Of a DNA stretch of 64,000 nucleotides, positions 12,801 to 25,010 are shown one piece after another. The notes beneath the pieces are model-generated. The model was given only the letters and a program-made list of their open reading frames with translations. It had not been told where the DNA came from and did not search any database. The stretch covers positions 2,790,001 through 2,854,000 of the forward strand of contig JBBMOL010000066.1 in NCBI GenBank assembly GCA_037954665.1, in the 5' to 3' direction. A program made the position numbers and the translations under genes. The DNA is from Laguncularia racemosa. Its lineage: Eukaryota > Streptophyta > Magnoliopsida > Myrtales > Combretaceae. Positions within the stretch are counted from its first letter, which is position 1. Each line of letters starts with the position of its first letter.

Positions 12801-12889
12801 CAGGGTGACAAGCACATGTAAACTAAGGTTTTCAGTTCAGGAAAAGACTCATTAGATTTGAGGGCAAATCTTCCACAGGCCCGAGGAGA

Positions 12890-13571
12890 TGATGGGAATC
12901 AAACCTCTTGAACTAGCATTATGAAGCCTTCTTGAATAAAGGGAACTAAGACATTCACATCATGTCTTTATTTATTTTATGTAATTGTTTTGCAATTTTT
13001 TTATCAGGTACATTTTGTCGGTATTATAGGATGGCAAACCAACACACACTAATGCTTGTGTGTGTGAGCTATGCTTGGATCTACAAAAGACAAGAGAAAC
13101 CGGCTACAATTCACTTCATTTCACGTGGATGAACCGGCTGCCAAATGCTCCCATAGGATCGGTTCAAGCATCATTTTACATTGTTGAATTTTCTTTATTT
13201 AGAATAGGTATAAATACTTGTTATTTAAGGTTTTAGGGAACACTTTTTTTCACATCATAATTTGTTGCATTTCACATGGAAAGGGCTGCCTCCTTTCACA
13301 AAAAAAGAAAAAAAAAAAACGCTCTTATCAATTTCCATTGAGATTGTGGCGAGTGGGACTTCAATTGTTGTGAGTAATATCAACAATTGCAAGTTTTTCC
13401 AATTATTATTAGTGTGTAATATCTTGTACGTAATTGGATTTATCTTTTTCTCTTTTTATTTCACACAATTTAAGGTTCTTATTCTAGTTAGGGTTCACAC
13501 CATTGGTTAGAAATTGGAATCAATTGTTCTTCCTTCTTTAATTTGTATTGAATTACCATTGGAGCACATCA
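12890..13571 (+). repeat. 3' LTR of element C
   Basis: 682 bp, same termini as the 5' copy, preceded by a purine-rich stretch (CCCGAGGAGA). TATAAATAC lies near 13211. The target duplication CCAAG follows at once. Confidence 0.9.
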
Positions 13572-13576
13572 CCAAG

Positions 13577-13853
13577 GTAGTATTTGAATCCAGTTGCTCT
13601 CCTTTATGTTTAAGTTGGATTTTCGAGAACATCTAACTTGTGCTGTGGAGAGGGGGGCTGTTGTGTTACATGATATGTAGTCCATATAATTTTTATTTAT
13701 TACACGTGTAGGTTATACTTGTATAGAGTTAGTTTTACTAGCGCACATGCTAGACTTATACAAAAAGGATGTTACTGTATAACAAAACTAATTCAATCAA
13801 TAACAATTACTTTTTTCTTCCTTTTTGTGCTTTGTTCTTTAGTCTCTGCTGCA
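13577..13853 (+). mobile_element. Copia C-terminus, polypurine tract and 3' LTR
   Basis: Directly after the CCAAG target copy the Copia frame continues for about 20 codons. A polypurine tract (TGGAGAGGGGGGC, 13645-13658) and an LTR starting TGTTGTGTTACATG at 13659 follow. The LTR contains a TATACAAAAAGG stretch and seems to end near 13853 (CTGCTGCA). The 5' LTR lies left of the window, so the right boundary cannot be confirmed by comparison. Confidence 0.6.
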
Positions 13854-14892
13854 TAAACTAGGAGGCACAATTTACCTAAATATTCTTGAATTTCTTCACC
13901 CAACCCTTTCATCTTCCTTTTTTTTTTTTTTTTTTTTTTTTGTAAATTTACTTTTCAAGAAGAGATAAATAAGTGGCTCCATTACAATGATAACAATATA
14001 AATATGAGAAAATGATGGAAGAAGTGCTTGAAATTTCACACCTTTTCTATTTTAACGATCAAACTTGAATTATCTTTTTAATTATTTATAAGAGTTGGTG
14101 AGGAGAAATGGATTCCCAATTTGAGGAATCACTTGCTAATTTTTAAACCAAATTGTTAGCATTGAGTGATGCATGTTTTTGTGCTGATTAATGCTGACAC
14201 AAGGACATGGAACTTGTAAGAGCTTCAAAGATGGTTTGATAGGCAAACTATTGTTGCCATTCTAGAAATTCTATTATCATTCATGAGGATATCAAACTAA
14301 AGTATATGGCTACATGAAAAATTTGACAAATGCAATGTTAGGTCCACATATAATTTTATTAGATGTAAATCTCATTTCAACAATGCAAGTCTTCATCTTT
14401 TCCTATCAGATTGAAAGAGAAGTTTAGAATTTGGTGTTGCATGAACTTAACTTACCAAAGTTAAACACTTCATATGGAGGGCTCTTAACAATACAGTGTC
14501 TACCCAAGGCAATCTCATGAGAAGGTAAGCTATTCAATCTTTTGATGCAAATTTTGTAGTGATGACAAAATGATTGAACATGTTTGTTATGTTGCTGGTT
14601 TGTTGTAATGGTTATATGAATTGAGATTGAGAGAGTATCTACTTGATGTATGGCTGAAATCTTGCTTCGATGGAGTTGCTATGAATAAGAAAGAGTTGTC
14701 GGTACTATTTGCAAAAAATTGCATGGTAATGTGGTGTAAATAAAGGAAGATGCTTTACATTTTTTAATTCAAAAAAATCTAAGGTAGAGAGTTGACCCCA
14801 CCTACCTTATGAAAGAGGGAGTTTGTCCTTTAGACTTTGAGTGACACTTTGTAGAGAGAAAAATATTGAGAGCCGTGTCAACAGAAAAGATC
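13854..14892 (+). promoter_or_regulatory. Upstream region of the bHLH gene
   Basis: About 1 kb between the Copia LTR and the bHLH start codon. It contains a T24 run (13918-13941) and no convincing ORF. A possible TATA-like TGTAAATAAAGG lies near 14737, about 155 bp before the ATG, but no core promoter can be fixed from sequence alone. An in-frame stop at 14842 limits the N-terminus. Confidence 0.35.
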
Positions 14893-17800
14893 ATGAGAAG
14901 TGGTGCAAGCACATCAAGGGAAGATCGGAATTTAAGGGAAAAGCATCGAAGAATGCTTTTGAAAGATCTATTTATCAGACTTGCTTCACTCTTGCCTGCT
15001 CAGCCATCCCCCGTATGATCTCTCTTTTCTCTCTCTCTCTCTCCTCGTAAGAAAGGTTGCTTCACCATTTTTGATAATAACATTGAACGAACTTGTAACT
15101 GATGCCAGGAGTACATAGGTAAGTGAACGACTTTGTTCATAGAACTCAAGACAAAGTAGCCAAGTGTCTTACTCTCATTTATATGAATATACATGGGTTC
15201 ATGTCATATATGTGAATCATTCATTCATCGGATGAAGCTAAAGGTGGTTTCATTTCGTATAAAATTTAATTTTTGCATTTCTGGAACCTAAAACGTTTTA
15301 TGGATTTCAATTGCATGGAGAAAATAAGTCAATCCATTGGGTATTATTATTATTATTATTATTATTATCCATATGAGAATGCTTTATTAGAAAATAAAAA
15401 TTATTTCCTTCCACAAAGAACCCAAATATTTGGGAATAATCTATATTATATCTCTTAGCTAGACCAGTTTAGGATTTCTGGAAAATCGTCCCTCCTCTTC
15501 CCATTAATTTTCATTATTTTAGTGTTATCAAAAACCGTCCATCTTTCAAGAAAAGTTTGATATACTATGCGGTCGTGGACACGATCTAGTAGTAATTCAG
15601 ACATGTGATATACTAAAGTATTATTCATAGCATATCGTTCATAGTGAATTCTTCTTATCCATCTTCAAAGCCCAAAATTTAACTCTGCGATATTGCCAAA
15701 TTTAGGTCTCAGCTTTGGATACTGTCAACCGAGCTATCGGTTACATAAGACAATTTCAAGAGAGACTGAGGATGATGCGTAAAAAATTGGGAGAACTGAA
15801 TAGGAAAGATGATAATCCACCTGAAATAACAGTGAATGGTTTTGGTAATGAGGTGGCAGTAAACTTTAGGGTGAGGCAAGGGAACAGAAGCATGATTTTG
15901 CAACAAGTTCTTCAAGCCATGGAAGCGGAAGGAGCTCAAGTTAAATGTCTGAAGTATTCCATTGTCAATGGTCAAGTTTTCGGGACAATCCATGCCGAGG
16001 TAAACAAAAAAAAAAAAAAAAAAAAAAAATCATCAGAACCTATTTCTCTTCGTTTCTCTTTACTTGTCTACGTATATCCACACTATAAATTTATGTAAAT
16101 TAGACTAAAGCACTTCCTTTCTAAGCTGCATTTATTGTTCTCTTTCTTTTTTCTTTTTTTTTCTTTTCTTAATATCTAATAAATTTAAATTTATTTATTA
16201 AAAGTAATAGTTAACAAAATAAATTCTAATTATATATTACTGCTCATACCATAAATAATGATGATATTGTCAATATTACAACAATTTCAATCTTATCACA
16301 TAAAAGATTAGTAAATAATAAGTTACATTACTCAATGTTCTAATATTCATTTTTCACAATTTATGTAATGAAAATGAATGAGTACTATTAAGCAATTGAT
16401 TGTTTAATTATTTATGTTGAATTTGATATTTTTCTCTTTTTCTTTTTTTTTCTTTTTTTGTGATTTACTTTTGTTGATAACAAAACTTATACATTTTTTT
16501 ACGTATTAATTCCATATTTATATAAATTGATTAGCAAATTTTAATTGATATATATATATGTATATATGTATGTATGTACATATGTATGTATGATATCTCA
16601 ATAAGAAGGTAAAAAGCTTATTCTTTCAAAAAAAAATTTTGTAGTGCACTAAGCATTGCAATCATTTTAAGAAAAAGTTTGATCCCCATTGTCATTGAAT
16701 TTTAAAAAGCATTGTAGTTGAACGTATTAACAAAATCCTATTATGAATATAACATGCACTATTATTACGAAAACTAGTAAGTGTTTTTCTAGAAGTAAAA
16801 TTAATATAATTAAGACAAATCTAATTCAACCCTCTCAGTTATATAGTCCTATGTTTGTCCCTAATTGTAGGAGTGGCAATTTGATCATATGGTTGACTTG
16901 CATTCTTATCTTATTTCTTATATAGAATTATGTGTTATTACGAAATCTATAAAATTAGATGGAGATTATAAATTATCAATTTATATTGTAATCATGCTTA
17001 TAAGTATAGTTAATATGCTTTTTGTGTCATATCTCATGTTAATTTTAGATTTTATCCATATAGATACATTTCTAATCATGTTGGTCATGTCTAAAATTTG
17101 CAATCCCCAAATTATCATTTAGAATGTTGTGGCAAGTTTTAGGGCTTGTTTGGATTGTCTTCTTCTTCTTTATTTTTTATTTTTTTGTATCTTATCTGAA
17201 TTTGATTTGCATTTGATTTGAATTTTTGTGTTTCATAATCCATTATATTTGAATCTTACCTTCATAATTATGCTAGAAATGGCAATTAGGAAATTGGAGT
17301 TAGAAAGTAAAAGTTCATGTACTTAAAAAAAAGGTTTGAAAATATATTTCATGCATTAGAAAAAGAGATATTAGTTGGTATTTTGGTAAAAATGAACAAA
17401 GTAATGAGTAAATAAATTTAAATTTCTATGGGCATGTGAAGTATTTAATTTTTCAAGTGGGATATATATATACTTTTATTTTCATGTTTTGGTATCTTAT
17501 TCTTAGCAAACACACATTTTCAAACAATCGCTAAATGAATAAAAAAGGAAAAAAAGTAAAAAAAGAACCAAACAGGCCTTAGTTAGTAGTTACCTCTTCC
17601 TAACAATAGTTGCACGAACATACCGACAATTAGGGCTACGCAAAAGAGCCAATTAAACCTTGAATTGGATTATATTGAATTGAACTACAAATTATGTTAG
17701 AAAAAATTATGAATTAAATCAAACTATTTTCTTTTTTATTTGAAATAATTGTGAATTGAGTTAGACTATTTCAAACTGAACCAAAATATAAGAAGTAAAA

Positions 17801-18488
17801 GAAAAAGAAAAGCTGTGAAAGTTTAGAGAATATATAACTAAAAAAGATGATTTTATGTTACTTATTCAATACTTTTTCTTATGCAGTTTTTATCGAATAA
17901 TTCACTACTTTTTTTAATTTCATATTTTTACTTATTAATTGATATAAAAATCGAAATTATTTAGAAAGAAAAAATAAAACTTTCTTAAACATATCAAATG
18001 GGTATTGAAAATGGATGATATTTGAAAAGTGATAATAAAATATATCTTTTTTGTCTGTATATTTTTTCATAACTTATTGTCTTGTATATATAAAAAAATT
18101 AATAACATGTATAATAGTGATTTAAATTCAAAAAAATTACGAATTAAATCGTATGAGTAGATTCAATTTTTTTTTTAGAAAAGAAAACAAATCATAATAT
18201 ATAATTCAATTCAATTTAAAAATACAAACTATAAAGAATCTAAGCATGCTCATCCCTATTTGACAATTTTCCTCTAGCGTTTCGTCTGAGAGCGCGAGAT
18301 TTATGTTTCCGACCATATTCTTTTGGAGCTTCATTACGTCATTATGCATATTAAGCGTGGTTGATACAATCCTAATATTACAGTTGTAATTTAATCCTGT
18401 ATGTTCTCTATACATGCAGGCCATCTATGCTCGAATTGGAATAGATATATCCAATATAAAGGAGAGATTCGAGAAGTTGACTGTCTGA
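14893..18488 (+). CDS. Small bHLH transcription factor (three exons, apparently intact)
   Basis: My gene model joins exons 14893-15012, 15706-15999 and 18420-18488 (160 codons, all phase 0) with GT/AG introns of 693 and 2420 bp, stop TGA at 18486. Exon 1 encodes the basic region and helix 1 (REDRNLREKHRRM... to LASLLP, residues 9-35). Exon 2 gives helix 2 (LDTVNRAIGYIRQFQERL) and an ACT-like regulatory fold; exon 3 finishes it (AIYARIGIDISNIKERFEKLTV). The DNA-contacting Glu9 and Arg13 are present (residues 16 and 20), but the His5 position is Arg, so E-box preference may be atypical, as in small plant bHLHs of the bHLH36/162 type. It would act in the nucleus as a dimer. Exon order, phases and lack of stops suggest a functional gene among dead transposons. 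The start is supported by an upstream in-frame stop. Confidence 0.82.
15342..15368. repeat. (TTA)n microsatellite
   Basis: About nine TTA/ATT units in intron 1 of the bHLH gene. Confidence 0.95.
16006..16029. repeat. A24 homopolymer
   Basis: 24 adenines start 6 bp after the exon 2 donor of the bHLH gene. Confidence 0.95.
16548..16592. repeat. TA/TATG low-complexity tract
   Basis: Alternating TA followed by TATG and TGTA units, in bHLH intron 2. Confidence 0.9.
17142..17578. mobile_element. Tourist-like (PIF/Harbinger) MITE in bHLH intron 2
   Basis: A 437-bp AT-rich sequence bounded by terminal inverted repeats: GGGCTTGTTTGG on the left, and CCAAACAGGCC on the right (reverse complement GGCCTGTTTGG). 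It is flanked by TTA at 17139-17141 and 17579-17581, the 3-bp duplication typical of PIF/Harbinger elements. No transposase ORF is present, so it is non-autonomous. Confidence 0.75.
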
Positions 18489-21107
18489 CACAAGTAAACT
18501 ATTCTTATTTATCATATATTATAGGATTTGGATCCTTAAAACTAGTTTTCTTAAAATTCTTAAAAGTAAAGGATCCCTTTCCTATATTATATTTTTAAAA
18601 AATAATAATATTAGTCAGATAAGGATATTTTCTAGAAGGGGCATTCTAAGTCCATTATATTTAAAGAAAAAAATATATATATTTGTAAGACAGGGATAGT
18701 TTCAAGGAGTATTCCAAGTCCATCGTGCCGTGGTTTAATGATAATGGCTGCTCGTGGTCGGCTTTGTCAATATTCTTCGATGACGATGCTAGTAAATCAT
18801 CAATAGCTTATTTTGCATGCCAAGAAAGTGGGCCATATGTCTGATGAGCAAAGCAATGGTGTCAGCACCATACGTGTATTGCATGGAAAAAGAAGATAGC
18901 TGTCGCTTTAAATGTCATGGAGGATCGCCGAGAAAATGAAATGGGAAAGCGCTCAAATTCTATGGCCGCAAAAAGTACAAAGTTTCAAAGTTCTATTTTG
19001 CCTGTTCTTAGAACAATAAATTCTCTATAAATAGGGATAAGAGGCTTGCTTGCGAGAAAAAGTCTTTTAGATCACATCAAAGGAATAAATATTGAAAAAG
19101 TCAGACCTTTTCATTTATTCTATAAGAAACAAATTATTTAAATTAAATACAAAAATAAGATTACACTAAGTTGAGTTAAAAAATCTAATAAAGTCAATCT
19201 TAAATTAACTTCAAGGTTAAACCTTGATATATTCATAAATATGTAATTAGAGTTATTGATATAATCATTAGATCAATATTTAAATTGATATAATTTTCTT
19301 TAAAAAACCTTTTTCTTTAAATCTTAATTTTTAATTTTAAAGCAAAACCCATACAACGTTATAAGAACTAAGATCTAAAGCAATAATTCCTTAGGGGAAA
19401 ACTAGCAATTGATTAGCTAAATAAAAAATTTAGATTATTAAAAAACTTAGAGATAGATGATAAAAATCTAGTTCTAAAATACGAAATAATTACATTAGAA
19501 TCCATAGTTTTTTGAGATATAAAAACCTAAGGAAAATAATCATCAAAACACTAGAATAAACCCTACGCACTAAACTTGGAGATTTATAGTGAAATTAGAA
19601 AAAAAAAAAAAACAAGTTAAAACAAACCTTACTTTTATGGTTTGATTTGGTTTAAAGAAAACTCTTAATTGAACTGAACAATGCTCAACTCTTAATGAGA
19701 TCTAATCAAAACTAAGACATATAGAATTTATAAAATCCTATACTATATCCATATAGAAAAGCACTATCTAAAATTGTCTTAATTAGTGGAATTCCTCAAT
19801 TTATAAATTAATATTGAGATTACCTAGATTTTTATACAATTTGTGATATTATTATGATATCATATATATATATATATATATTTATTTATTTTGAATCATA
19901 ATTATTAATTACATGTTACAACATGTAGATTGATGAAAAGTAAGAAAAGGTATGTTTAGAGAATTTGCTTTCAGGAAGGATTGACCGTCCAAATCACTCC
20001 ATCAGCCAAAGAAAGATTCATTTCTAGATAAAAATGAGATTGAATGATAAAGAAAGAATCAATGAGATTTGGGCTAAAAGGAATCATTACAAAACCGAGA
20101 TTAACAAATTAAATGATTCAAAGGAAAGATTTGGAGAAAATTTTGACTGTAAACTACTTGATCTTACTCCAATATATTATCTAAGTACATTGGGTGTTGG
20201 TAAAAATTAGGTCTTGTCGCACCATATGGTTTTCTCCTGCACACTTAATAAAACGATTTAAATCCCTCGCAAATGCATTCTAACTTAAATTTATAAGATG
20301 AAATACTTTACAAACAAATTGATCAAATTATGTTAGAAGAATATATATGTATAAGACCTAATTGTAAATATAGATTTCATCATGAATCAATAATATTATT
20401 TTAACTACTATAGCGCGGTCGCAACAAACAAAAGGTATCCATATATTTTTTTTTGGTGCAATGTGAATTTTGGGTTTTTTTTTGTTTTTTTGTTTTTTTT
20501 TATTACTTAAAATTTAAAATTGTTAATGTCACACTAAATCGAACTTTTATTTTACAAATTTACTACTTTATCTATAACTTGTATTCTTTGACAAAGGAAT
20601 GCTTGCCAAGTAACCTTATGAAAGTAACAAATTTCGTAATTAAAAGTTGAACTAGACATAAAATCTAGCAAATTTAAAAAGTAAAGATTCACTTAAATAT
20701 AATATTTAATCATTCTTAAACTTTAAGTTTAAATTTTCAAAAACACTTAAAGTTTAAACAATGATTTTGACACTATCCTTATTTTGTATAACATTCTATA
20801 TTATTTTTATATAAAGATATAAAGACATCATCAGGAACTTACATTATATATATATATATATTTACATATATATAATGAATAAGAAATTGAATGGGTTCAC
20901 ATTTTCCTTCTATTATGGTTGCATGCACATATGAATTTGAATTGACCCATCTTGCTATTATTGGTCCACCATTCATTTTTTTTTTCCAAAAGGAGAATTC
21001 CATTCCCCTCTTATCCAATTATTGCATATATTAGATCCATCCTATCTTTCATGTCACAATAGCTTTAGTTCAAAGCTTGGTACCATTTTCTTGCTTATCA
21101 TTGGTGT
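18489..21107. other. AT-rich intergenic region
   Basis: No supported gene. A TATA-like CTATAAATAGGG near 19025 sits in LTR-like or promoter-like surroundings that I cannot assign. (TA)n tracts lie at 19861-19880 and 20845-20861. Between 20210 and 20437, anonymous repeat-like sequence includes TAGCGCGGTCGC. Short ORFs here have no recognisable similarity. Confidence 0.5.
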
Positions 21108-21564
21108 TGTTTGTTGATTTTCTAAAGATGTAGTAACCTATAAGAAAGCAAAAGAGCAATGAGCTAAGGGGGTGCTAGGACTATCCGGTGTGGTAATTTT
21201 GACACTTAAGTTATAATTTGTAGAGATAAGGAGAAATGATGCTTTATGAAAGCAAGGGAACTTAAGGTTTTAGATCCCTTCACTTGTAGATGGACCTTTG
21301 TATTTATAAAAGGTGATGCTAGACTATTGGAGATTGGGAACATGGAGCATGTCTCTTGAAGTACTTCCAAAGTATCTAGATAATAGAGGAGTGGGCAGTT
21401 ATAGTTGCTAATGGCTTGCCTCAAGCCTTATTTGAAGCTAATTTAGTCAATAGGCTAAGTAGGGAGAAGGGTTAGCTTGTTGTTTGGCTAATGATTTCAC
21501 TTATTATCTTGAGCTAGGCTCACACTTGAGCTTAGTTTAGGCTCAAGTCCAGAATAATCTATCA
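21108..21564 (-). repeat. 3' LTR of element E
   Basis: 457 bp, minus strand TGATAGATTATTC...AAATCAACAAACA. It is homologous along its whole length to 38215-39487 once the 831-bp G insertion is removed. The TATA box on the minus strand is TTTATAAATACAAAGG near 21305. Many substitutions separate the copies, so E is old. Confidence 0.8.
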
Positions 21565-21612
21565 ACATTTGCACTCCCCATGCCCCCCCACCCTACCCCC
21601 CCACTATCTTTG
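21565..21612 (-). other. Polypurine tract of element E
   Basis: The plus strand is C-rich (two runs of seven or more C near 21583 and 21595), so the minus strand reads GGGGGGGTAGGGTGGGGGGG just before the 3' LTR. That is the expected place for plus-strand DNA priming. Confidence 0.75.
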
Positions 21613-22376
21613 GTGATTAGTTAACAAAGAGAGTATAGCCATAGAGAGTTGATGGGCTAGATAAAGTAGGCAAGGGAATTCATGCTATTGCCTTATGCTG
21701 TTGATAATTTTAATCCATTGGAGCAAATTGTGATATGGAAAATTCCTTAAATGTCTTAAGTTAGTACTTTAGAGCAGGATGGTTAGTATAATTTTGGTAT
21801 AGTAGAAGCTATCATCCTTAGAGTTGAATTGAGGAGGTATGACCTCTTGGACATAAGCTATTACCTCCCAAGCTGAATTGAGGGGGAATGACCTCTGATA
21901 GAGACAAACTTCTAATGAAGACTTTTAAGTGGATGACAATTACCTTTACAGGGAAGTTTTAATTTGATTTGTCTAAACACACGTAAATTTAAATGCATTA
22001 AATGCGGTGGACATGTGTTGATTGCTAAGAGAATTGCCATTGACACGATGGTTATGTACTTACACATTGGTAGTGTCCATTCATATTGCTCAATGTGTGG
22101 TGAGATCTTAACACTCAATGTCGCTTCAACAAAATGGCTTTTTGGTTTTCTCTCTGCTCAATTTTTGTGCTCATCTGTAAATATGCTTGTCCTGGAGAGA
22201 GAAATACCTTTTCAAACTCTTTTGAAAATTCTTCCTTATTCTCCTTCAATGTTTTTTAAGGTTCTCATTCCCATTCTCACTTTCGTCTCATTTTCAAATT
22301 TTGGTATCTATCTCCAAATTGAAGGTATGCCCGAGACTGCTTCAAGTTCATCTTACATCCTCATTAATTAGGGTTT

Positions 22377-25010
22377 AGTACTAGTAGCAAGAGATCTCAA
22401 GAGGGCTATTCCAAACCTCCTCCTCCCCCTCTCCTTGGCCCGATGGGGCCCTTTAAGGTAGTGAAGGCGATGGTAGAAGAAGATGCTCAATCCATAGGCA
22501 CAACAACACTAACTAAAGTAAATAGGAGGCGTGTGATTGAGGAACTTCCAATAAACGTTTACCTTGATGATGGTGAGAATGCTAAAGCCTTAATGGTGTT
22601 GTACAATAGTGTCATGGTAGGTGGTGACAAATCTAACAATGTGGCAAGCAAGTTGCTAGATGTCGACATTGCGAGCATGTTCTTGTATTGTGAGCCAATG
22701 CTTAAAGGTTGGCAATTTACAAAGCCTAAACAAGTTGATTGAGTTGCCTTAGTGAAGAATTGGGAATTTTTTATTTATTATAAGCACTTTGAGTTTGGCC
22801 TTCGACTCCCTTTCACCTAGTTTCAAAAGGCATTTTTTAATTACAATAGAATTAACCTATACCAACTTGTCCCCAACTTTTATTAGATCTTGATAGTGTT
22901 TGAAGTTCTATGCATAGACCATCGAATAAGGTTGACCCCTCAATTTTTCTAATTCTTTTACACTATCAAGAGAAATGGGTTAGCTAGTAGCTGGTACTAC
23001 TTAACATGCTGACCGAAGTGGAAGCTATTCGAATGGCTTGCCTCGTCCATTCATGGAGGGAATGACAAATTCATAAAGATTAAGTCAGACAACAAGCTTG
23101 ATTTTTAAGCGAACTAGGTTGAGATGAATAGAACTAGGCTAATATAGTTGCTAGATAATGATAGGTGGGCAACCAATTTCTTATTAAGGTAACTAAGTGA
23201 GCCACGTCAATTCTACAACATCGAGCATATCATAGATATGCAATTTAGAGTAAGGGCTATCATAAAAGGAATGGGTAAAACTATTCCTTCATGTGAGAGA
23301 GAAGAAGAGGAAGAAGAAAGCCAAGAAGAGGTTATCAAAGGTATTCCTTGTTCCTTAATTGTTGTGTTGAAGTGACTAACTTAGAGGGGGTTACTTGTCT
23401 TGTTGAACTCGAGGTAAGGTAGCTCTTGGTGATTCGTACTCAACATAATGCACTGTTTTCAAACTTCTTCTTTTTAGTTAGGTAAGTTTCTAATCACCCA
23501 TACTTGCCTTTTTACAAACTTGCAAATGAAGAAGGTTAATCTTGCTTAGCTCCATGCTCAAAACAAGGTAACAACCAAGAGCAAGAAAGATGCTTTGATT
23601 GAGAAGACTACCTCTCCCCATCCTAAAGAGAAAGGGATCAAGATTGGGGTGCCTTAACTAGTTTAGTATATTTATCCTATAAGTGATCCAGCTAGGAAAG
23701 CCAAATAGGTGGAGAAGGCTCTTATTCCCCCAAAGCCCAAGAAGAGGTCGAGGGAAGATGATAATGGAGCAAGCTAGAAGGGAGAGGGGACCACTATTCA
23801 ACCTATCCGATGTCTTGTTAGATGAGGTTGTTGTTGAAGACCCCTCTAAGAACCTAAGCTAGAAGTGGAGAGTTGAGACCAGATTAAGTTAGGTATTGCC
23901 TATTGGTCAGCCTATCAAAGGAGTTTAGGAGCCATCTCCTCAACTAAACTCTTCTCATAGTTTTTCTCTAAGTTCTAGCACATTAACAAAAGGGCCAATT
24001 TACATCCCCAACTAGGGTGTCCGCATAAGGGACAAAGTAGTGGGGAATCTAGAAATATGCCAACAAATCATGTTTAACACCATCCTTCTACTAGATTAAG
24101 CTGAAATCAGGGCAACAATATGCTCTATGACTTATGAGAACATAGTTGAGTTGTTGTAGACAAGGATATATGAGGTTTGTCTTTGACACTTCTTTAGAGC
24201 ACATTTACTTCTTTAACTTTATCTTATAATGTTTATCTTGTCATCAGACCAATACTTTTGTGGTGATGCTATCTAATGCACTTAAAGAGGAATAGAGGAA
24301 GGTATACGCTTTTCGTTTTGAGTATAAAGAACTTTGAGTGAAGAAGTAGCAATTCTTTAACCGAACTGTAAGCCTTTTACAAAGGGCGTAAGATTTTGAG
24401 AATGTATAGGCCCAAGCAAGGAAGAAGGTGACCACCCTAGAAGAGCTCATGAAGGAGACTAGGCCATAGGCTGATGAACTGGGTTATCAGAAAAAGGCTA
24501 TCATGAGCAAGAATGCCCTTTCTCACTAAGAGAAGGAATATAAGGAAAGGATTGGGAAGCTTGAAGGTGATTTAAGGCATCATCAAACCTAGATTGAGGA
24601 GTTCAAGTGAGACGCTAGCAACCTTAGGTAGAAGGTGCATAACAAGATTATGAACAACAAGGAATAGATCCAGTTGCGGGGAGAGATCTACAATGACGGC
24701 TTTAAATCTGCAAAGCAAACTTCCCTAAAGCGATACTTAAACCTTAATCTTAAAGGCTTAGAGGAAAATGATGACCCTTCAGAAGAATTTGAAGCCCTCC
24801 TAAAGCTATAAACGATACAATTGAAGTGAAGATAGGCTTAGAGGATGCCCTTACTAATGAGGTTCCCCTTCGCCTAAGCTTTGATGATCCTACTCCCCCA
24901 AATGAAGAAACACCTACCAAGTTACCCTAGGTAGACCAAATAGATTAAGTTGTTGAAGCTTCTTCAAATTGTCCTCCCTTTTACCAGCAATAATAACCTT
25001 GTTTGAGATA
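22377..25010 (+). pseudogene. Antisense accessory ORF of element E (Transposase_28-like)
   Basis: Lies on the strand opposite to pol, between the pol end and the 3' LTR. The frame is open from 22368 (SSKRSQEGYSKPPPPP..., then an ATG at 22443) to 22740. Reading on through TAG stops it stays protein-like: IYYKHFEFGLRLPF, FYTIKRNGLASSWYYLTC, PRQFYNIEHIIDMQFRVRAIIKGMGKT, then charged, Lys-rich and coiled-coil-like segments to about 25000. This matches what I know of the Pfam family named putative gypsy-type transposon (Transposase_28), often found in plant gypsy elements. Its molecular function is unknown. Exon-like breaks near 23340-23470 suggest introns. It is now disabled, mainly by TAG codons at expected Gln or Trp positions. 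Confidence 0.6.

Larger units (their letters stand above)
9315..13571 (+). mobile_element. Element C: non-autonomous gypsy element with gag and protease only
   Basis: A complete 4.26-kb insertion with two LTRs (9315-10000 and 12890-13571), a tRNA-Met primer site, a GT-rich leader, a degenerate gag-protease frame and a purine-rich tract before the 3' LTR. There is no trace of reverse transcriptase, RNase H or integrase between the protease (about 12770) and the 3' LTR (12890). Mobilisation must therefore have needed enzymes from another element. It is flanked by a perfect 5-bp duplication, CCAAG (9310-9314 and 13572-13576), inside the Copia C-terminus. By eye the LTRs differ at about 19 of the first 285 positions, so the insertion is fairly old. 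Confidence 0.88.

Noticed and set aside
6005..13571. Reassigned TAG codon (alternative genetic code) as a reason for many TAG stops
   Set aside because: TAA, TGA and frameshifts also occur, and the intact bHLH gene uses standard code; methylation decay is a better explanation.
15709..15993. Minus-strand ORF opposite bHLH exon 2
   Set aside because: Antisense shadow; the plus strand has splice sites, bHLH motif and matching exons.
18820..19100. Promoter-like block with CTATAAATAGGG, considered as a pararetrovirus or LTR remnant
   Set aside because: No coding sequence of either class nearby and no second copy in the window; left as unassigned intergenic DNA.
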